In this document: in pieces, positions 9,078-18,411 of the stretch | How the letters are laid out: each line of letters opens with the position of its first letter | Position numbering within the stretch: the stretch's first letter is position 1 | NCBI RefSeq assembly: GCF_018457175.1 | Contig: NZ_JAGFNU010000007.1 | Location: 124,001 to 188,000 of the forward strand | DNA: 64,000 nucleotides | Source of the DNA: Pseudohalocynthiibacter aestuariivivens | GTDB taxonomy: Bacteria > Pseudomonadota > Alphaproteobacteria > Rhodobacterales > Rhodobacteraceae | Direction: 5' to 3' | Translations under genes and position numbers: made by a program | Notes under the pieces: generated by a model | Told to the model about the DNA's origin: nothing | The model's input: the letters and a program-made list of their open reading frames with translations, nothing else | The model's database searches: none

Positions 9078-10951
9078 GCAGAGCGCTTTCTTTTCGCCTG
9101 CTGAAGCTTAGCTAGCAAAAGAGTCAACGCCGCTGGCGTAACACCTTCGATTCGGCCAGCTTGCGCAAGTGTCTGGGGTTGAACGGTTTTCAGTTTATTT
9201 TTAAGCTCGTTTGAAAGCCCGTTCAAACCATCGTAGTCAAAATCCGAAGGTACCTTGTGCTGCTCGTCCCTTCGCATCGCCTCAACGTCTTTCGCTTGCC
9301 GGCCGATGTAATTCTCATAGACGGCATCGCGCGAAAGCTGAACTTTCACATCCTCTGAAATATCGCTCATCGATGGGTCAAGTTTTTCAAGCAAGCCAAA
9401 GGTAACATCCGGAAAAGACAACAGCCTGTATCCGGAACGCCGAACGCCATCCTGATTAATGTTTATTCCCTCAGCGGCGATTTCTTTCGGCGTTATCGAA
9501 AGCGCTAACAGTTTTTCTTTCGCGGAGGCGAGCGCATCTCCTTTTTCCTCAAATGCTATGCGCCTGGCCTTACCTACACATCCAAGGTCAATGCCAATCG
9601 GCGTCAAACGCTGATCAGCGTTATCGGCGCGGAGCGACAAGCGAAACTCTGCGCGAGAGGTGAACATGCGGTAAGGTTCAGAAACACCCCTTGTTATCAG
9701 GTCATCAACCATGACGCCGATGTATGAATCTGCGCGGCTAAAAATTACTGGCTCTCTACCGGTTGCCACCAGTGCCGCGTTCAAACCAGCGACAAGCCCT
9801 TGCGCCGCAGCCTCTTCATACCCGGTTGTTCCATTAATCTGGCCGGCCAAATACAGTCCGGGCACAGTTTTCGTTTCCAATGTCGGCTTTAATGCCCGCG
9901 GGTCCACGTAATCATATTCAATCGCGTATCCCGGCTGAACAATCTCTGCGTTTTCAAGGCCGTAGATCGAATTTACATAAGCTTTCTGTACATCCTCGGG
10001 CAGCGACGTTGATATACCATTCGGGTAAATGGTGTCTGTATCCAACCCCTCGGGCTCCAGAAAGATTTGATGTGAGGTTTTATCAGCGAACCTTACGATC
10101 TTGTCCTCAATAGACGGGCAATAGCGTGGCCCGACACCGTCAATGTGCCCGCCGTACATTGCGGAAAGCTCTAGGTTTTTCCGAATTATTTCATGCGTCT
10201 GTTCATTCGTATGCGTGATACCGCATGAAATTTGCCGCGCCGTAACTGACTTTGACATAAAGGAAAACAGGGTTGGCTTGTCATCGCCTGGCTGTGTTTC
10301 CAGCAAGTCCCAGCGGATTGTGCTTCCTTTAAGGCGTGGTGGCGTTCCCGTTTTAAGGCGCCCCAACGCAAAACCAAACTCGTCCATCCGTTCGGCCAGT
10401 TTGACGGATGGCTTGTCACCAATCCGGCCTCCTGGGCGCGATACATTTCCAATGTGAATTACACCGCGCAAGAAAGTGCCTGTCGTCAGAATGACAGATT
10501 TCGCAAAAATCTCTGCTTCATCTTGCAGTTTCAGCCCGCTGACTTTGCCGTTTTTAACTACTAAATCAACAACCTCGCCCTCAATCACAGTCAGGTTTTG
10601 GGCACATGAAATCTCTTCCTGCATCGCGTTTCGGTACAAATTTCGGTCCGCTTGCGCGCGCGGCCCCTGAACTGCCGGGCCTTTGCGTCGGTTTAGAAGG
10701 CGAAACTGAATACCCGCTTTATCAGCGACGCGGCCCATTGCACCGTCAAGCGCATCAATCTCGCGCACGAGATGACCCTTACCAAGACCGCCAATCGCCG
10801 GATTGCAGGACATCACACCAATAGAACCAAAGCTGAGAGTTACCAATGCTGTGCGCGCACCCATCCGGGCAGACGCGAGAGCAGCGTCAGCGCCAGCGTG
10901 GCCTCCGCCAACAACTACAACATCAAATCCCCGATGTTTCACGTGAAACAT
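9074..10951 (-). CDS. mnmG: tRNA uridine-5-carboxymethylaminomethyl modification enzyme MnmG (GidA)
   Basis: MnmG with MnmE installs the cmnm5 group on wobble uridine 34 of certain tRNAs, using FAD and 5,10-methylene-THF. The 625-residue protein has the FAD-binding glycine motif [10 protein letters not shown] (15-24), the GCNPAIGG-like [13 protein letters not shown] and the GTPPR segment. The ATG start lies within the parS palindrome, so residues 1-6 (MFHVKH) are the translation of parS. Its stop overlaps rsmG by 4 bases. Confidence 0.97.
   Translation of the reverse strand: MFHVKHRGFDVVVVGGGHAGADAALASARMGARTALVTLSFGSIGVMSCNPAIGGLGKGHLVREIDALDGAMGRVADKAGIQFRLLNRRKGPAVQGPRAQADRNLYRNAMQEEISCAQNLTVIEGEVVDLVVKNGKVSGLKLQDEAEIFAKSVILTTGTFLRGVIHIGNVSRPGGRIGDKPSVKLAERMDEFGFALGRLKTGTPPRLKGSTIRWDLLETQPGDDKPTLFSFMSKSVTARQISCGITHTNEQTHEIIRKNLELSAMYGGHIDGVGPRYCPSIEDKIVRFADKTSHQIFLEPEGLDTDTIYPNGISTSLPEDVQKAYVNSIYGLENAEIVQPGYAIEYDYVDPRALKPTLETKTVPGLYLAGQINGTTGYEEAAAQGLVAGLNAALVATGREPVIFSRADSYIGVMVDDLITRGVSEPYRMFTSRAEFRLSLRADNADQRLTPIGIDLGCVGKARRIAFEEKGDALASAKEKLLALSITPKEIAAEGININQDGVRRSGYRLLSFPDVTFGLLEKLDPSMSDISEDVKVQLSRDAVYENYIGRQAKDVEAMRRDEQHKVPSDFDYDGLNGLSNELKNKLKTVQPQTLAQAGRIEGVTPAALTLLLAKLQQAKRKRSA
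10935..10950. promoter_or_regulatory. parS site 2 (overlapping the mnmG start)
   Basis: A second perfect TGTTTCACGTGAAACA palindrome covers the start codon region of mnmG, 1.9 kb from the first parS site and about 3.4 kb from the probable origin. Both copies are exact. Confidence 0.95.
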
Positions 10952-10954
10952 TCC

Positions 10955-12244
10955 TTACTTTCCAAGACAGAAACTCGCGAAAATTTCGTCCAATATGTTC
11001 TCGACATCCACCAACCCTATCAAAGAATCCAGAGCGCGAATGGCTGTCCGGATCTCTTCGGCCGCCAGCTCGGCGCGATCCGGGCCATTCATTACCTCAT
11101 TTCGCGCTGATTCCAAAGCCTTCATCGCTCGTTCAATTGCGATCCTGTGGCGGTCGCGGGTTGCGGTCGCTGCGGTCGCAACCCTTACATTCAGAATCTT
11201 TACAATTCGCGCTATAAGTTCCGACACCCCGAGCCCGGTTTTCCCCGATACGCTAAACCCATCGTTGCCCCTTAGGTCACCTTTACCTTTGACTACGATA
11301 TCATCGGCTTCCGGCTGCAATTCAAGGTATGATCCTTCATCACCCTGCAAGAACACACGCATGTCGGCTAGCCTTGCGCGCTCCATCGCCCGCGCAATGC
11401 CGATCCCTTCGACGTAATCCTCTGTTTCGCGCAGACCTGCAGTATCTAGTACCGTGACCGGAAGACCGTTCAGATCCATACGCACTTCGATGACATCGCG
11501 CGTGGTGCCTGCGTACTCAGATGTTATTGCCGCTTCCCGTCCCGCCAGGGCGTTCAGCAAAGTCGATTTTCCAGCGTTAGGCGGTCCGACAATTGCCACT
11601 TCAAAGCCGTCTCTTATTCGTTCAGAAACCGCAACGCCCCGTGCTTCTTCTTCCAGCGATAATCCAACTTCCGCCAGCAGCTCCAACACTTCTGGCGATA
11701 CATCAACAGGTACGTCTTCGTCTGCGAAATCTATTGTTGCCTCAAGCAACGCCGCTGCCCGAATAAGCCGGCTCCGCCAAACTGCTGCTTTGTCACCAAG
11801 GGCACCTGTCAGCACCCGCAGGGCCTGCTTGCGCTGCGCTTCTGTCTCGGCCTCTATCAGGTCCGCAAGCCCCTCTACCTGCGCCAGATCAAGCTGTCCG
11901 TTTTCCAGAGCACGGCGCGTAAATTCACCCGGCTCTGCTAGCCTGAGATCTTCCTGTTTTTCCAATGCTCTGAGTACTGCGGCCACGGTTGCCTGACTGC
12001 CATGCAAATGCAGCTCTGCAGATTGCTCGCCTGTAAAACTGTGACCCTCGACAAAGGTCAAAACCAACGCTTCATCCAGCAATTGACCCGCGTCATCCCT
12101 CAAAGGCCGTAGCCCGGCCACGCGTGGTTCTGGCAATGACCCGGCAAGGTTTTCGATCGCAGAAAAAGAGCGCGGGCCGGATAACCGGATAACCGCAACA
12201 CCCGCTTTTCCGCGGGCTGTCGCCAGGGCATAAATCGTCTCCAT
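10955..12244 (-). CDS. mnmE: tRNA modification GTPase MnmE (TrmE)
   Basis: MnmE is the GTPase partner of MnmG in tRNA wobble uridine modification. The 429-residue protein starts with the tetrahydrofolate-binding dimerisation domain (about 1-115), has a G domain with P-loop GPPNAGKS (220-227) and G3 DTAGLRET, and ends with the family-specific C-terminal C-L-G-K motif whose cysteine is needed for function. It sits 3 bases upstream of mnmG on the same strand. Confidence 0.96.
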   Translation of the reverse strand: METIYALATARGKAGVAVIRLSGPRSFSAIENLAGSLPEPRVAGLRPLRDDAGQLLDEALVLTFVEGHSFTGEQSAELHLHGSQATVAAVLRALEKQEDLRLAEPGEFTRRALENGQLDLAQVEGLADLIEAETEAQRKQALRVLTGALGDKAAVWRSRLIRAAALLEATIDFADEDVPVDVSPEVLELLAEVGLSLEEEARGVAVSERIRDGFEVAIVGPPNAGKSTLLNALAGREAAITSEYAGTTRDVIEVRMDLNGLPVTVLDTAGLRETEDYVEGIGIARAMERARLADMRVFLQGDEGSYLELQPEADDIVVKGKGDLRGNDGFSVSGKTGLGVSELIARIVKILNVRVATAATATRDRHRIAIERAMKALESARNEVMNGPDRAELAAEEIRTAIRALDSLIGLVDVENILDEIFASFCLGK

Positions 12245-12246
12245 TT

Positions 12247-12271
12247 TTAACTAACTATTTGTTTTAGTTAA
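12247..12271. repeat. AT-rich inverted repeat between rho and mnmE
   Basis: TTAACTAA and TTAGTTAA form an 8-bp inverted repeat around a 9-base loop in the 31-bp gap between the rho stop and mnmE start. It is too AT-rich to be a strong terminator; it may be a protein site, or chance. Confidence 0.35.
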
Positions 12272-12275
12272 ATAA

Positions 12276-13547
12276 TTATGTATTCATCGAGTCGAAGAAT
12301 TCAGCATTCGATTTCGTTTGCTTAAGTTTCGAGATCAGGAATTCGATTGCATCGGTCGTACCCATTGGGTTGAGGATACGGCGCAGCACGAATGTTTTCT
12401 GCAAGTCAATTTTATCAACCAGCAGGTCCTCTTTCCGGGTGCCTGACTTCAGGATATCCATCGCCGGGAATACGCGCTTATCCGCGACCTTACGATCAAG
12501 AACGATTTCTGAGTTACCAGTGCCTTTGAATTCTTCAAAGATAACTTCGTCCATCCGGCTGCCCGTATCAATCAATGCTGTCGCGATGATGGTTAGCGAG
12601 CCGCCCTCTTCAATGTTCCGTGCAGCGCCGAAAAACCGCTTAGGCCGCTGTAGTGCGTTTGCATCGACACCACCCGTCAGGACCTTACCAGAGGACGGCA
12701 CAACCGTATTAAAGGCTCGCCCGAGACGCGTGATAGAGTCAAGCAGGATAACAACGTCACGCTTGTGTTCGACAAGCCGCTTCGCTTTTTCAATTACCAT
12801 TTCAGCAACAGCAACGTGGCGGGTTGCAGGTTCGTCAAACGTTGAAGACACAACCTCGCCTTTAACTGAGCGCTGCATGTCCGTCACCTCTTCGGGACGT
12901 TCGTCGATCAAAAGAACAATCAGGTAGCATTCTGGATGGTTCATCGCGATCGAATTCGCGATGTTCTGCAAAAGAACAGTTTTACCTGTACGAGGTGGCG
13001 CAACAATCAATCCGCGCTGACCCTTACCAATTGGCGCAACAAGGTCGATTATGCGGGCTGAACGGTCTTTCGTAACCGCGCCTTCAACTTCCATCTTGAG
13101 GCGCTCATCGGGATAGAGCGGCGTAAGGTTATCAAAAGCGACTTTGTGTTTTGCTTTTTCCGGCTCTTGAAAGTTAATCGCCGCGACGCTGATCATGCCA
13201 AAATAGTTTTCGCCGTCCCGCGGTGCTTGAATCACGCCCTCGATTGTATCACCCGTCCGCAGCGAAAACTGACGAATCATTTCTGGTGAAACATAAATGT
13301 CGTCTGGCCCAGCGAGATAGTTTGCTTCGGGTGATCTTAAAAAACCAAACCCGTCTTGCAAAACTTCTAAAACACCATCACCGGATATTTCCCATCCATC
13401 GTCCGCGCGTTCCTTGAGGATCGAAAACATCATGTCGCCTTTTCGCATGGTCGACGCATTTTCGATCTCAAGCTCCTCAGCCATCGACAGAAGATCTTTG
13501 GGCGTTTTTATTTTCAGGTCAGCAAGGGACAGGCATTCTTTCGTCAT
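12276..13547 (-). CDS. rho: Transcription termination factor Rho
   Basis: Rho is the hexameric RNA helicase that ends transcription of untranslated RNA. The 423-residue protein has the N-terminal Rho-N helix bundle (about 5-50), the RNA-binding cold-shock-like domain with GFGFLRSP (66-73), the ATPase with P-loop PPRTGKT (184-190) and the Q-loop/R-loop region [18 protein letters not shown]. It is located between mnmE and hemJ as in other Rhodobacterales. Confidence 0.97.
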   Translation of the reverse strand: MTKECLSLADLKIKTPKDLLSMAEELEIENASTMRKGDMMFSILKERADDGWEISGDGVLEVLQDGFGFLRSPEANYLAGPDDIYVSPEMIRQFSLRTGDTIEGVIQAPRDGENYFGMISVAAINFQEPEKAKHKVAFDNLTPLYPDERLKMEVEGAVTKDRSARIIDLVAPIGKGQRGLIVAPPRTGKTVLLQNIANSIAMNHPECYLIVLLIDERPEEVTDMQRSVKGEVVSSTFDEPATRHVAVAEMVIEKAKRLVEHKRDVVILLDSITRLGRAFNTVVPSSGKVLTGGVDANALQRPKRFFGAARNIEEGGSLTIIATALIDTGSRMDEVIFEEFKGTGNSEIVLDRKVADKRVFPAMDILKSGTRKEDLLVDKIDLQKTFVLRRILNPMGTTDAIEFLISKLKQTKSNAEFFDSMNT

Positions 13548-13668
13548 TGGGGTGCTCTCTGGACCGGCCTTATTGGCGCACGGTCAATGTTCAGTGGGGA
13601 ATCTACCCAGCCGGACGGCTGGTTTCGATAGACCAAATAGGGCCAGAACCCCTGCAAGTCAACATTCC

Positions 13669-14121
13669 TTAGAAAGGTCGCACCACCACTGAGGTAACAA
13701 TTACCAACAAAAGAATTGTGGGAACCTCATTCATCACCCGGTATCGCCGCCCGGTCAAAGTATTTTCACCTCGTAAAAAATCTTTTCTACGATACCCAAG
13801 CCAATGATGAAACCATGTCATACCAAGCACCGCTGCAGCTTTTAACCACGGCCAGACAAACGCCCAGGTTACGACGCCAGGGGTAAAGACAAGCAACAAA
13901 CCAAACACCCAGGTTGAAACCATAGCCGGGTTCATAATCAGGCGAAGAAGCTTAACTTCCATCTTCTGAAACAATTCATCTGTATCTGACCCTTTTTGAA
14001 CTTCTTCTGTGTGATAGACAAAAAGGCGAGGAAGATAAAAAAGACCTGCCATCCAAGCGATAACTGAAACAATATGAAGCGTCTTAATCCAAGGATAAAA
14101 ATCTGTAAGGATGTCGGTCAT
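13669..14121 (-). CDS. hemJ: Protoporphyrinogen IX oxidase HemJ
   Basis: HemJ oxidises protoporphyrinogen IX to protoporphyrin IX, the penultimate heme step, in bacteria lacking HemG/HemY-type oxidases. The 150-residue membrane protein has several spans and the family hallmarks: the N-terminal TLHIVSVIAWMAGLFYLPRL containing the conserved histidine and the WLKAAAV lysine segment. It is transcribed away from the probable oriC toward rho. In relatives hemE usually sits next to it here, but no hemE is present. Confidence 0.9.
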   Translation of the reverse strand: MTDILTDFYPWIKTLHIVSVIAWMAGLFYLPRLFVYHTEEVQKGSDTDELFQKMEVKLLRLIMNPAMVSTWVFGLLLVFTPGVVTWAFVWPWLKAAAVLGMTWFHHWLGYRRKDFLRGENTLTGRRYRVMNEVPTILLLVIVTSVVVRPF

Positions 14122-14224
14122 TCTATATCGCCCCCAAGTTTCTACACTATCTTTCTAAATTAATAAAAGAAGAAGAAAAGAGATGATGATTATGTAGCGA
14201 TCAGGAATTCTCTGGATTAAATAG

Positions 14225-14233
14225 TTATTCACA
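14225..14233 (+). promoter_or_regulatory. DnaA box (exact)
   Basis: TTATTCACA matches the DnaA consensus TTATNCACA exactly; it lies left of the AT-rich segment in the probable oriC. Confidence 0.8.
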
Positions 14234-14347
14234 GAATGGTACAGATAAGAAAAACCTGTGTGTAAATGGCAGATAACCCGAGGATAAAAAAAGAACAAAA
14301 ATTACTTATTTATTACAAATAGTTACATAGAAATTACAGAAATAATT

Positions 14348-14356
14348 TGTGGATAA
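14348..14356 (-). promoter_or_regulatory. DnaA box (exact, strong type)
   Basis: TGTGGATAA is the reverse complement of TTATCCACA, the highest-affinity DnaA box, at the right end of the AT-rich segment. Confidence 0.85.
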
Positions 14357-14535
14357 ATACGGTTAATTCAGAGAGCGGGCGATTTCTCCACAAAAAGATT
14401 TTATCCTTTCCCACCGGGGATAAAAATGCTGGATAGCGACTGAACTAAGGCGAGAATACAGAACTTCGGCGAAAACCATTTTTTCGCCCAATTTACCCAT
14501 AACTAATACAATCAATCATCCACAGGGTCTTCAAC

Positions 14536-15135
14536 ATGTCACAGCGGATCATTCTAGCGTCAGGTTCCGAAATTCGTCAGAAACTTTTGAAAAATGCTGG
14601 AGTCCCCTTTGAAGTTCAGATTGCGCGCGTGGACGAAGAGAGCATCCGGAATTCTCTTTTGGCAGACGGGGCCTCGCCGCGGGATGTATCTGATGCGCTG
14701 GCTGAACAAAAGGCCCGCTGTATGAGCCAGAAAAACCCAGAAGCGCTTATAATCGGTTGTGATCAGATACTGGAAGTTTCTGGCGCTATACTCGCGAAAC
14801 CGAAATCAGTTGACGAGGCGCGCGCCCAACTTGTGCACTTACGCGGATCACGCCATAGTTTGCTTTCTGCGGTCGTCGTCTATGAAGGTGGCGCGCCAGT
14901 TTGGCGACATATCGGGCAGGTAAGGTTGCATATGCACAGTTTTTCGGATTCATATCTAGACGCCTACCTCGGCCGAAACTGGCATAGCATTCAACACTCG
15001 GTCGGTGGCTATAAACTGGAAGAAGAAGGCGTAAGGCTTTTTTCCAAAATAGAGGGTGACTATTTCACGGTTCTGGGGCTCCCATTGCTGGAACTTCTGT
15101 CGTATTTTTCTCTGCGAGGGGTATTGGAAAAATGA
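14536..15135 (+). CDS. maf: Maf-like nucleotide pyrophosphatase
   Basis: Maf proteins are house-cleaning nucleotide pyrophosphatases acting on dTTP/UTP or modified pyrimidines. The 199-residue protein has the N-terminal ILASGSEIRQKLLKNAGVPF motif (family: LASxSPxRxxLL), the EQKA motif and the IIGCDQILE segment with the catalytic aspartate. It is the first gene on the plus strand after the probable oriC and overlaps aroE by 4 bases. Confidence 0.9.
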   Translation: MSQRIILASGSEIRQKLLKNAGVPFEVQIARVDEESIRNSLLADGASPRDVSDALAEQKARCMSQKNPEALIIGCDQILEVSGAILAKPKSVDEARAQLVHLRGSRHSLLSAVVVYEGGAPVWRHIGQVRLHMHSFSDSYLDAYLGRNWHSIQHSVGGYKLEEEGVRLFSKIEGDYFTVLGLPLLELLSYFSLRGVLEK

Positions 15136-15968
15136 GCGAGCAAAAAATTCCACTGGCAGGTGTTGTAGGATCTCCGGTATCGCACAGTAAATCGCCGGCA
15201 CTACACGCGCATTGGTTAAAAACCTACGGTATCAGGGGCCACTACATTCCGATGGATGTGGCCTATGACGATTTGAAAGAAGCGATCCGGACACTGCCAC
15301 GTCTTGGGTTTGTCGGAGTGAACGTAACGATTCCACATAAAGAGGCGGTGTTGGAAATTGCAGATCTCGTGACCGACAGGGCAGCATTGATAGGTGCCGC
15401 GAATACATTAATCTTTCGCAAAGATGGCAGGGTGCATGCAGATAATACCGACGGCTACGGATTTATAGAAAATCTAAGGCATGGAGCCCCCAACTGGCGG
15501 CCAGACGCTGGCCCGGCCGCGGTGATTGGCGCCGGTGGCGCGGCGCGCGCTGTTTTGGCGACTTTGATAGAAGTGGGCGTCAAAGAAATTTTTCTATCCA
15601 ATAGAACCCGATCAAGAGCGGATTCACTGCGCAGTGAATTTGGAACAAGGATAAAGGTGTTTGATTGGGTGCAGTCAGGCAATATGCTCGATGACGCAGC
15701 GACAGTGATAAATACATCTTCGCTTGGCATGGTGGGTAAGCCAGATTTTCGGATCCCGCTGGACGGGCTAAATAAAAAAGCAGTTGTTACAGATTTGGTC
15801 TACGCCCCGCTGAAAACAACGCTCTTGAAAGCCGCCGAAGAAATGGGGTGTCAGACAGTCGATGGTCTTGGAATGTTGTTGTATCAGGCAGCGCCCGCAT
15901 TCGAGCGGTGGTTCGGAGTAAGACCCACCGTAGATGAGGCGACAAGGAAGGCTGTATTGTCGGTATGA
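15132..15968 (+). CDS. aroE: Shikimate dehydrogenase (NADP+)
   Basis: AroE reduces 3-dehydroshikimate to shikimate in aromatic amino acid synthesis. The 278-residue protein has the substrate-binding GSPVSHSKSPALH motif near the N-terminus, the catalytic lysine in NVTIPHK, DNTDGYGF, and the NADP-binding GAGGAARAV. It overlaps maf and coaE by 4 bases each, giving a tight maf-aroE-coaE-dnaQ operon. Confidence 0.95.
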   Translation: MSEQKIPLAGVVGSPVSHSKSPALHAHWLKTYGIRGHYIPMDVAYDDLKEAIRTLPRLGFVGVNVTIPHKEAVLEIADLVTDRAALIGAANTLIFRKDGRVHADNTDGYGFIENLRHGAPNWRPDAGPAAVIGAGGAARAVLATLIEVGVKEIFLSNRTRSRADSLRSEFGTRIKVFDWVQSGNMLDDAATVINTSSLGMVGKPDFRIPLDGLNKKAVVTDLVYAPLKTTLLKAAEEMGCQTVDGLGMLLYQAAPAFERWFGVRPTVDEATRKAVLSV

Positions 15969-16564
15969 AAAAACCATTTTTTCTTGGTTTGACCGGCTCC
16001 ATCGGTATGGGAAAGTCCACGACCGCACGACTTTTTGCCGAAGCGGGCATCCCGGTGTGGGATGCTGATGCCGCAGTTCACAGGCTTTATGGAAAGGGCG
16101 GTGAAGCCGTTAGATCAATACGGGCCCTGTGTCCGCAGGCGGTTGTGGACGGAGTTGTAGACCGAGGGACTTTGAAAGCATGGATTGCGTCAGACGCAAC
16201 GGCACTAAAACAGATTGAGGTTATTGTTCATCCACTGGTCGCTAAAGACCGCCAGAGATTCATCGAAGAAACGAATTCGGATATACTCCTGTTCGACATT
16301 CCGCTGTTGTTCGAGCTTGGAACCGAGTCAACGATGGATGCAACTGTGGTGGTTACAGTTCCCGAAAATATTCAACGCGCCCGAGTTCTCGAACGCCCCG
16401 GGATGGATGAAGGGCAGCTAGACCTTATTCTCTCAAAGCAGATGCCGGATTCCGAAAAGCGAAACCGTGCCGACTTTATCATAGAAACGCTGACACTGGA
16501 CGAGGCGCGCGCCGCTGTTCATGATGTGCTTGAAAAAGTAAGAAAGCGGATTGCGAATGCGTGA
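15965..16564 (+). CDS. coaE: Dephospho-CoA kinase
   Basis: CoaE phosphorylates the 3'-hydroxyl of dephospho-CoA, the last step of CoA synthesis. The 199-residue protein has the P-loop GLTGSIGMGKST at residues 8-19, the WDADAAVHRLY substrate segment and the DIPLLFE motif. Start ATG overlaps the aroE stop; its end overlaps dnaQ by 8 bases. Confidence 0.95.
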   Translation: MKKPFFLGLTGSIGMGKSTTARLFAEAGIPVWDADAAVHRLYGKGGEAVRSIRALCPQAVVDGVVDRGTLKAWIASDATALKQIEVIVHPLVAKDRQRFIEETNSDILLFDIPLLFELGTESTMDATVVVTVPENIQRARVLERPGMDEGQLDLILSKQMPDSEKRNRADFIIETLTLDEARAAVHDVLEKVRKRIANA

Positions 16565-17243
16565 AATCGTTCTTGATACGGAAACGACAGGATTTGAGCC
16601 AGAGCAAGGTGACCGCATCGTTGAAATCGGCGCAGTGGAGCTGTGGAACCAACTGCCGACGGGAAAAACGTACCACCAATATATCAACCCAGAACGGGAA
16701 ATGCCGCAGAGCGCATTTGAAGTACACGGTCTTGGCGACGAGTTTTTATCAGATAAGCCGGTATTTAAAGCGGTAGGTCAGGAATTCCTCGATTTCGTAA
16801 AGGATTCGCAGCTGGTGATTCATAATGCCAGTTTTGACATGAAATTTCTGAATGCAGAGCTGAAATGGGCGGGCCTTCCATTGTTGCCCATGGGCCAGGC
16901 ATTTGACACGCTTGCTGTCGCACGCAAAAAATTTCCGGGATCACCAGCGTCTCTTGATGCTTTGTGCCGAAGGTTCGGAATCGACAATACAGCACGAACA
17001 CTTCACGGTGCCCTATTGGACTCCGAAATACTGGCCGAAGTGTATCTTGAACTTATTGGTGGTCGTCAGCCAGATTTCGCTCTGGCTTCGGATGCAGCCT
17101 CGTCAAACTTAGTGGGCTCTGAAACAGAATGGCGTCCCCGTCCGCGCCCGGTTTCGCTACCATCAAGACTCACAAAAGAAGAAGCTGCCGCTCACACCGC
17201 ACTTGTTGACGCGATGGGCGACGGCGCACTTTGGAAAAACTAG
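16557..17243 (+). CDS. dnaQ: DNA polymerase III epsilon subunit (proofreading exonuclease)
   Basis: DnaQ is the 3'-5' proofreading exonuclease of the replicative polymerase. The 228-residue protein has the ExoI motif DTETTGFEPEQGDRIVEIGAVE, the ExoII region HNASFDMKFLN and the ExoIII segment HGALLDSEILAEVY. The ATG at 16557 is preferred over the TTG at 16551. The C-terminal stretch rich in R and P (after about 185) would be the polymerase-binding tail. Gene end is 5 bases from convergent secB. Confidence 0.95.
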   Translation: MREIVLDTETTGFEPEQGDRIVEIGAVELWNQLPTGKTYHQYINPEREMPQSAFEVHGLGDEFLSDKPVFKAVGQEFLDFVKDSQLVIHNASFDMKFLNAELKWAGLPLLPMGQAFDTLAVARKKFPGSPASLDALCRRFGIDNTARTLHGALLDSEILAEVYLELIGGRQPDFALASDAASSNLVGSETEWRPRPRPVSLPSRLTKEEAAAHTALVDAMGDGALWKN

Positions 17244-17247
17244 GTTC

Positions 17248-17748
17248 CTAAGAAACGGGTTGGTTGGCTTTTTCCGCCTCAGCACGGCGTGCGATTTCCT
17301 GCCGATAAAGCGCTACAAAGTCGATCGTTTCCATGTTCAATGGCGGAAAGCCACCGTCGCGGGTTATGTCGCTAACAATCCGACGAACAAAGGGAAACAG
17401 CATTCTCGGACACTCGATCATCAGATAGGGGTGCAATTGTTCTTCCGGTAGATTTTCGATCTGGAAAACGCCACCATACTCAAGCTCCAACAAAAACAAC
17501 GGATCATTACTGCTCTTGTTCTTGGCTTCGATTTTATATTTGGAAATCACTTCATACTGGTTTTCGCCGCTACGTTTTTTAGCGTCCATCGTCACCTGAA
17601 CCTGTATGTCAGGCAGAACTTCACCCTGAGCGCCTTTTTGCACCAGGATGTTTTCAAAAGACAAATCACGAGTGAATTGCCCGAGGACTTGCATTTTTAC
17701 TGGTTCTGGTTGGGCTTGAGGCTGCGCGCCGTTTTCGTTTTCGGCCAT
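17248..17748 (-). CDS. secB: Protein-export chaperone SecB
   Basis: SecB holds preproteins unfolded and delivers them to SecA. The chosen start ATG 17748 (MAENENGAQPQAQ) has a GGAG ribosome-binding site 9 bases upstream and gives 166 residues, normal for alphaproteobacteria; an upstream TTG at 17763 adds only five residues. Family features include the QFTRDLSFENI N-terminal block and PRMLFPFVRRIVSDITRDGGFPPL toward the C-terminus. Confidence 0.95.
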   Translation of the reverse strand: MAENENGAQPQAQPEPVKMQVLGQFTRDLSFENILVQKGAQGEVLPDIQVQVTMDAKKRSGENQYEVISKYKIEAKNKSSNDPLFLLELEYGGVFQIENLPEEQLHPYLMIECPRMLFPFVRRIVSDITRDGGFPPLNMETIDFVALYRQEIARRAEAEKANQPVS

Positions 17749-17833
17749 TTTCAATTTCTCCAAAAGATATCTGACTTTGCAAGGCCGTTTATCAGGTCAT
17801 TCCCCGGGCCTCAATGATGTCTCGCGACAAGAT

Positions 17834-18328
17834 TTAGTGTTTTGTCCAGCCCGATGATCCTTGCGTTGGGGGCTTGGACGGATCCACCTCGGTATATTCC
17901 GCATCAATTATCGTTGTACCGGGGTTGGTATCCTGCCTCGAACGCTCACCCATGGCGAAGCTCTGAACCTCGATGCGGGCACGGATGTAGCGGTATGCGA
18001 CTGCACGAAAGGGTGGGAACAGCAATAAAAACCCGAAAGCGTCTGTGAAAAACCCAGGTGTTAGCAGCAAAACACCTGCGATTAATATCATCGCCCCGTG
18101 GGCCAACGGCTCGGTCGGATCGCTAAGTTCAGCAAAAGACCCGCGCAGCTGTGATATCGCAAGCGCACCCTGATTGCGCACCAGCCAGGTACCCAGAAAC
18201 GCGGTAAGAACGACAATTGCAAGTGTCGGCCATAAGCCAATAAAGCCACCAAGCTTGATAAAAAGCGCGATCTCAATCAACGGAACTGCGACAAAGGCAA
18301 GCAATAGCCACATAAGAACCTCTTTCAT
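17834..18328 (-). CDS. fxsA: FxsA family membrane protein
   Basis: FxsA is a cytoplasmic-membrane protein named for suppressing F exclusion of phage T7; its normal role is unclear. The 164-residue protein has the family core: an N-terminal hydrophobic segment with PLIEIALFIKLGGFIG, a second span with LTAFLGTWLVRNQG, the GAMILIAGVLLLTPGFFTDAFGFLLL block and a polar C-terminal tail. It is in the usual roseobacter spot between secB and a Tim44-like gene, transcribed divergently from the latter. Confidence 0.92.
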   Translation of the reverse strand: MKEVLMWLLLAFVAVPLIEIALFIKLGGFIGLWPTLAIVVLTAFLGTWLVRNQGALAISQLRGSFAELSDPTEPLAHGAMILIAGVLLLTPGFFTDAFGFLLLFPPFRAVAYRYIRARIEVQSFAMGERSRQDTNPGTTIIDAEYTEVDPSKPPTQGSSGWTKH

Positions 18329-18411
18329 CTATCTGGCGCGGTAGACTTGACCTCGCCCCTGTCCTACATATGTCCAGTGAACGTATGTTACCATCCTTTC
18401 GAGAGGTTCTG

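Larger units (their letters stand above)
14122..14535. other. Probable chromosomal origin of replication (oriC)
   Basis: This 414-bp gap between divergent hemJ and maf contains no ORF. It holds two exact DnaA boxes, TTATTCACA at 14225-14233 and TGTGGATAA (reverse of TTATCCACA) at 14348-14356, and three single-mismatch boxes at 14257-14265, 14384-14392 and 14516-14524. Between them, about 14281-14350, is a run of very AT-rich DNA suitable as the unwinding element. Two parS sites and the parAB, rsmG-mnmG genes are close by. That combination is characteristic of bacterial origins. Confidence 0.85.
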
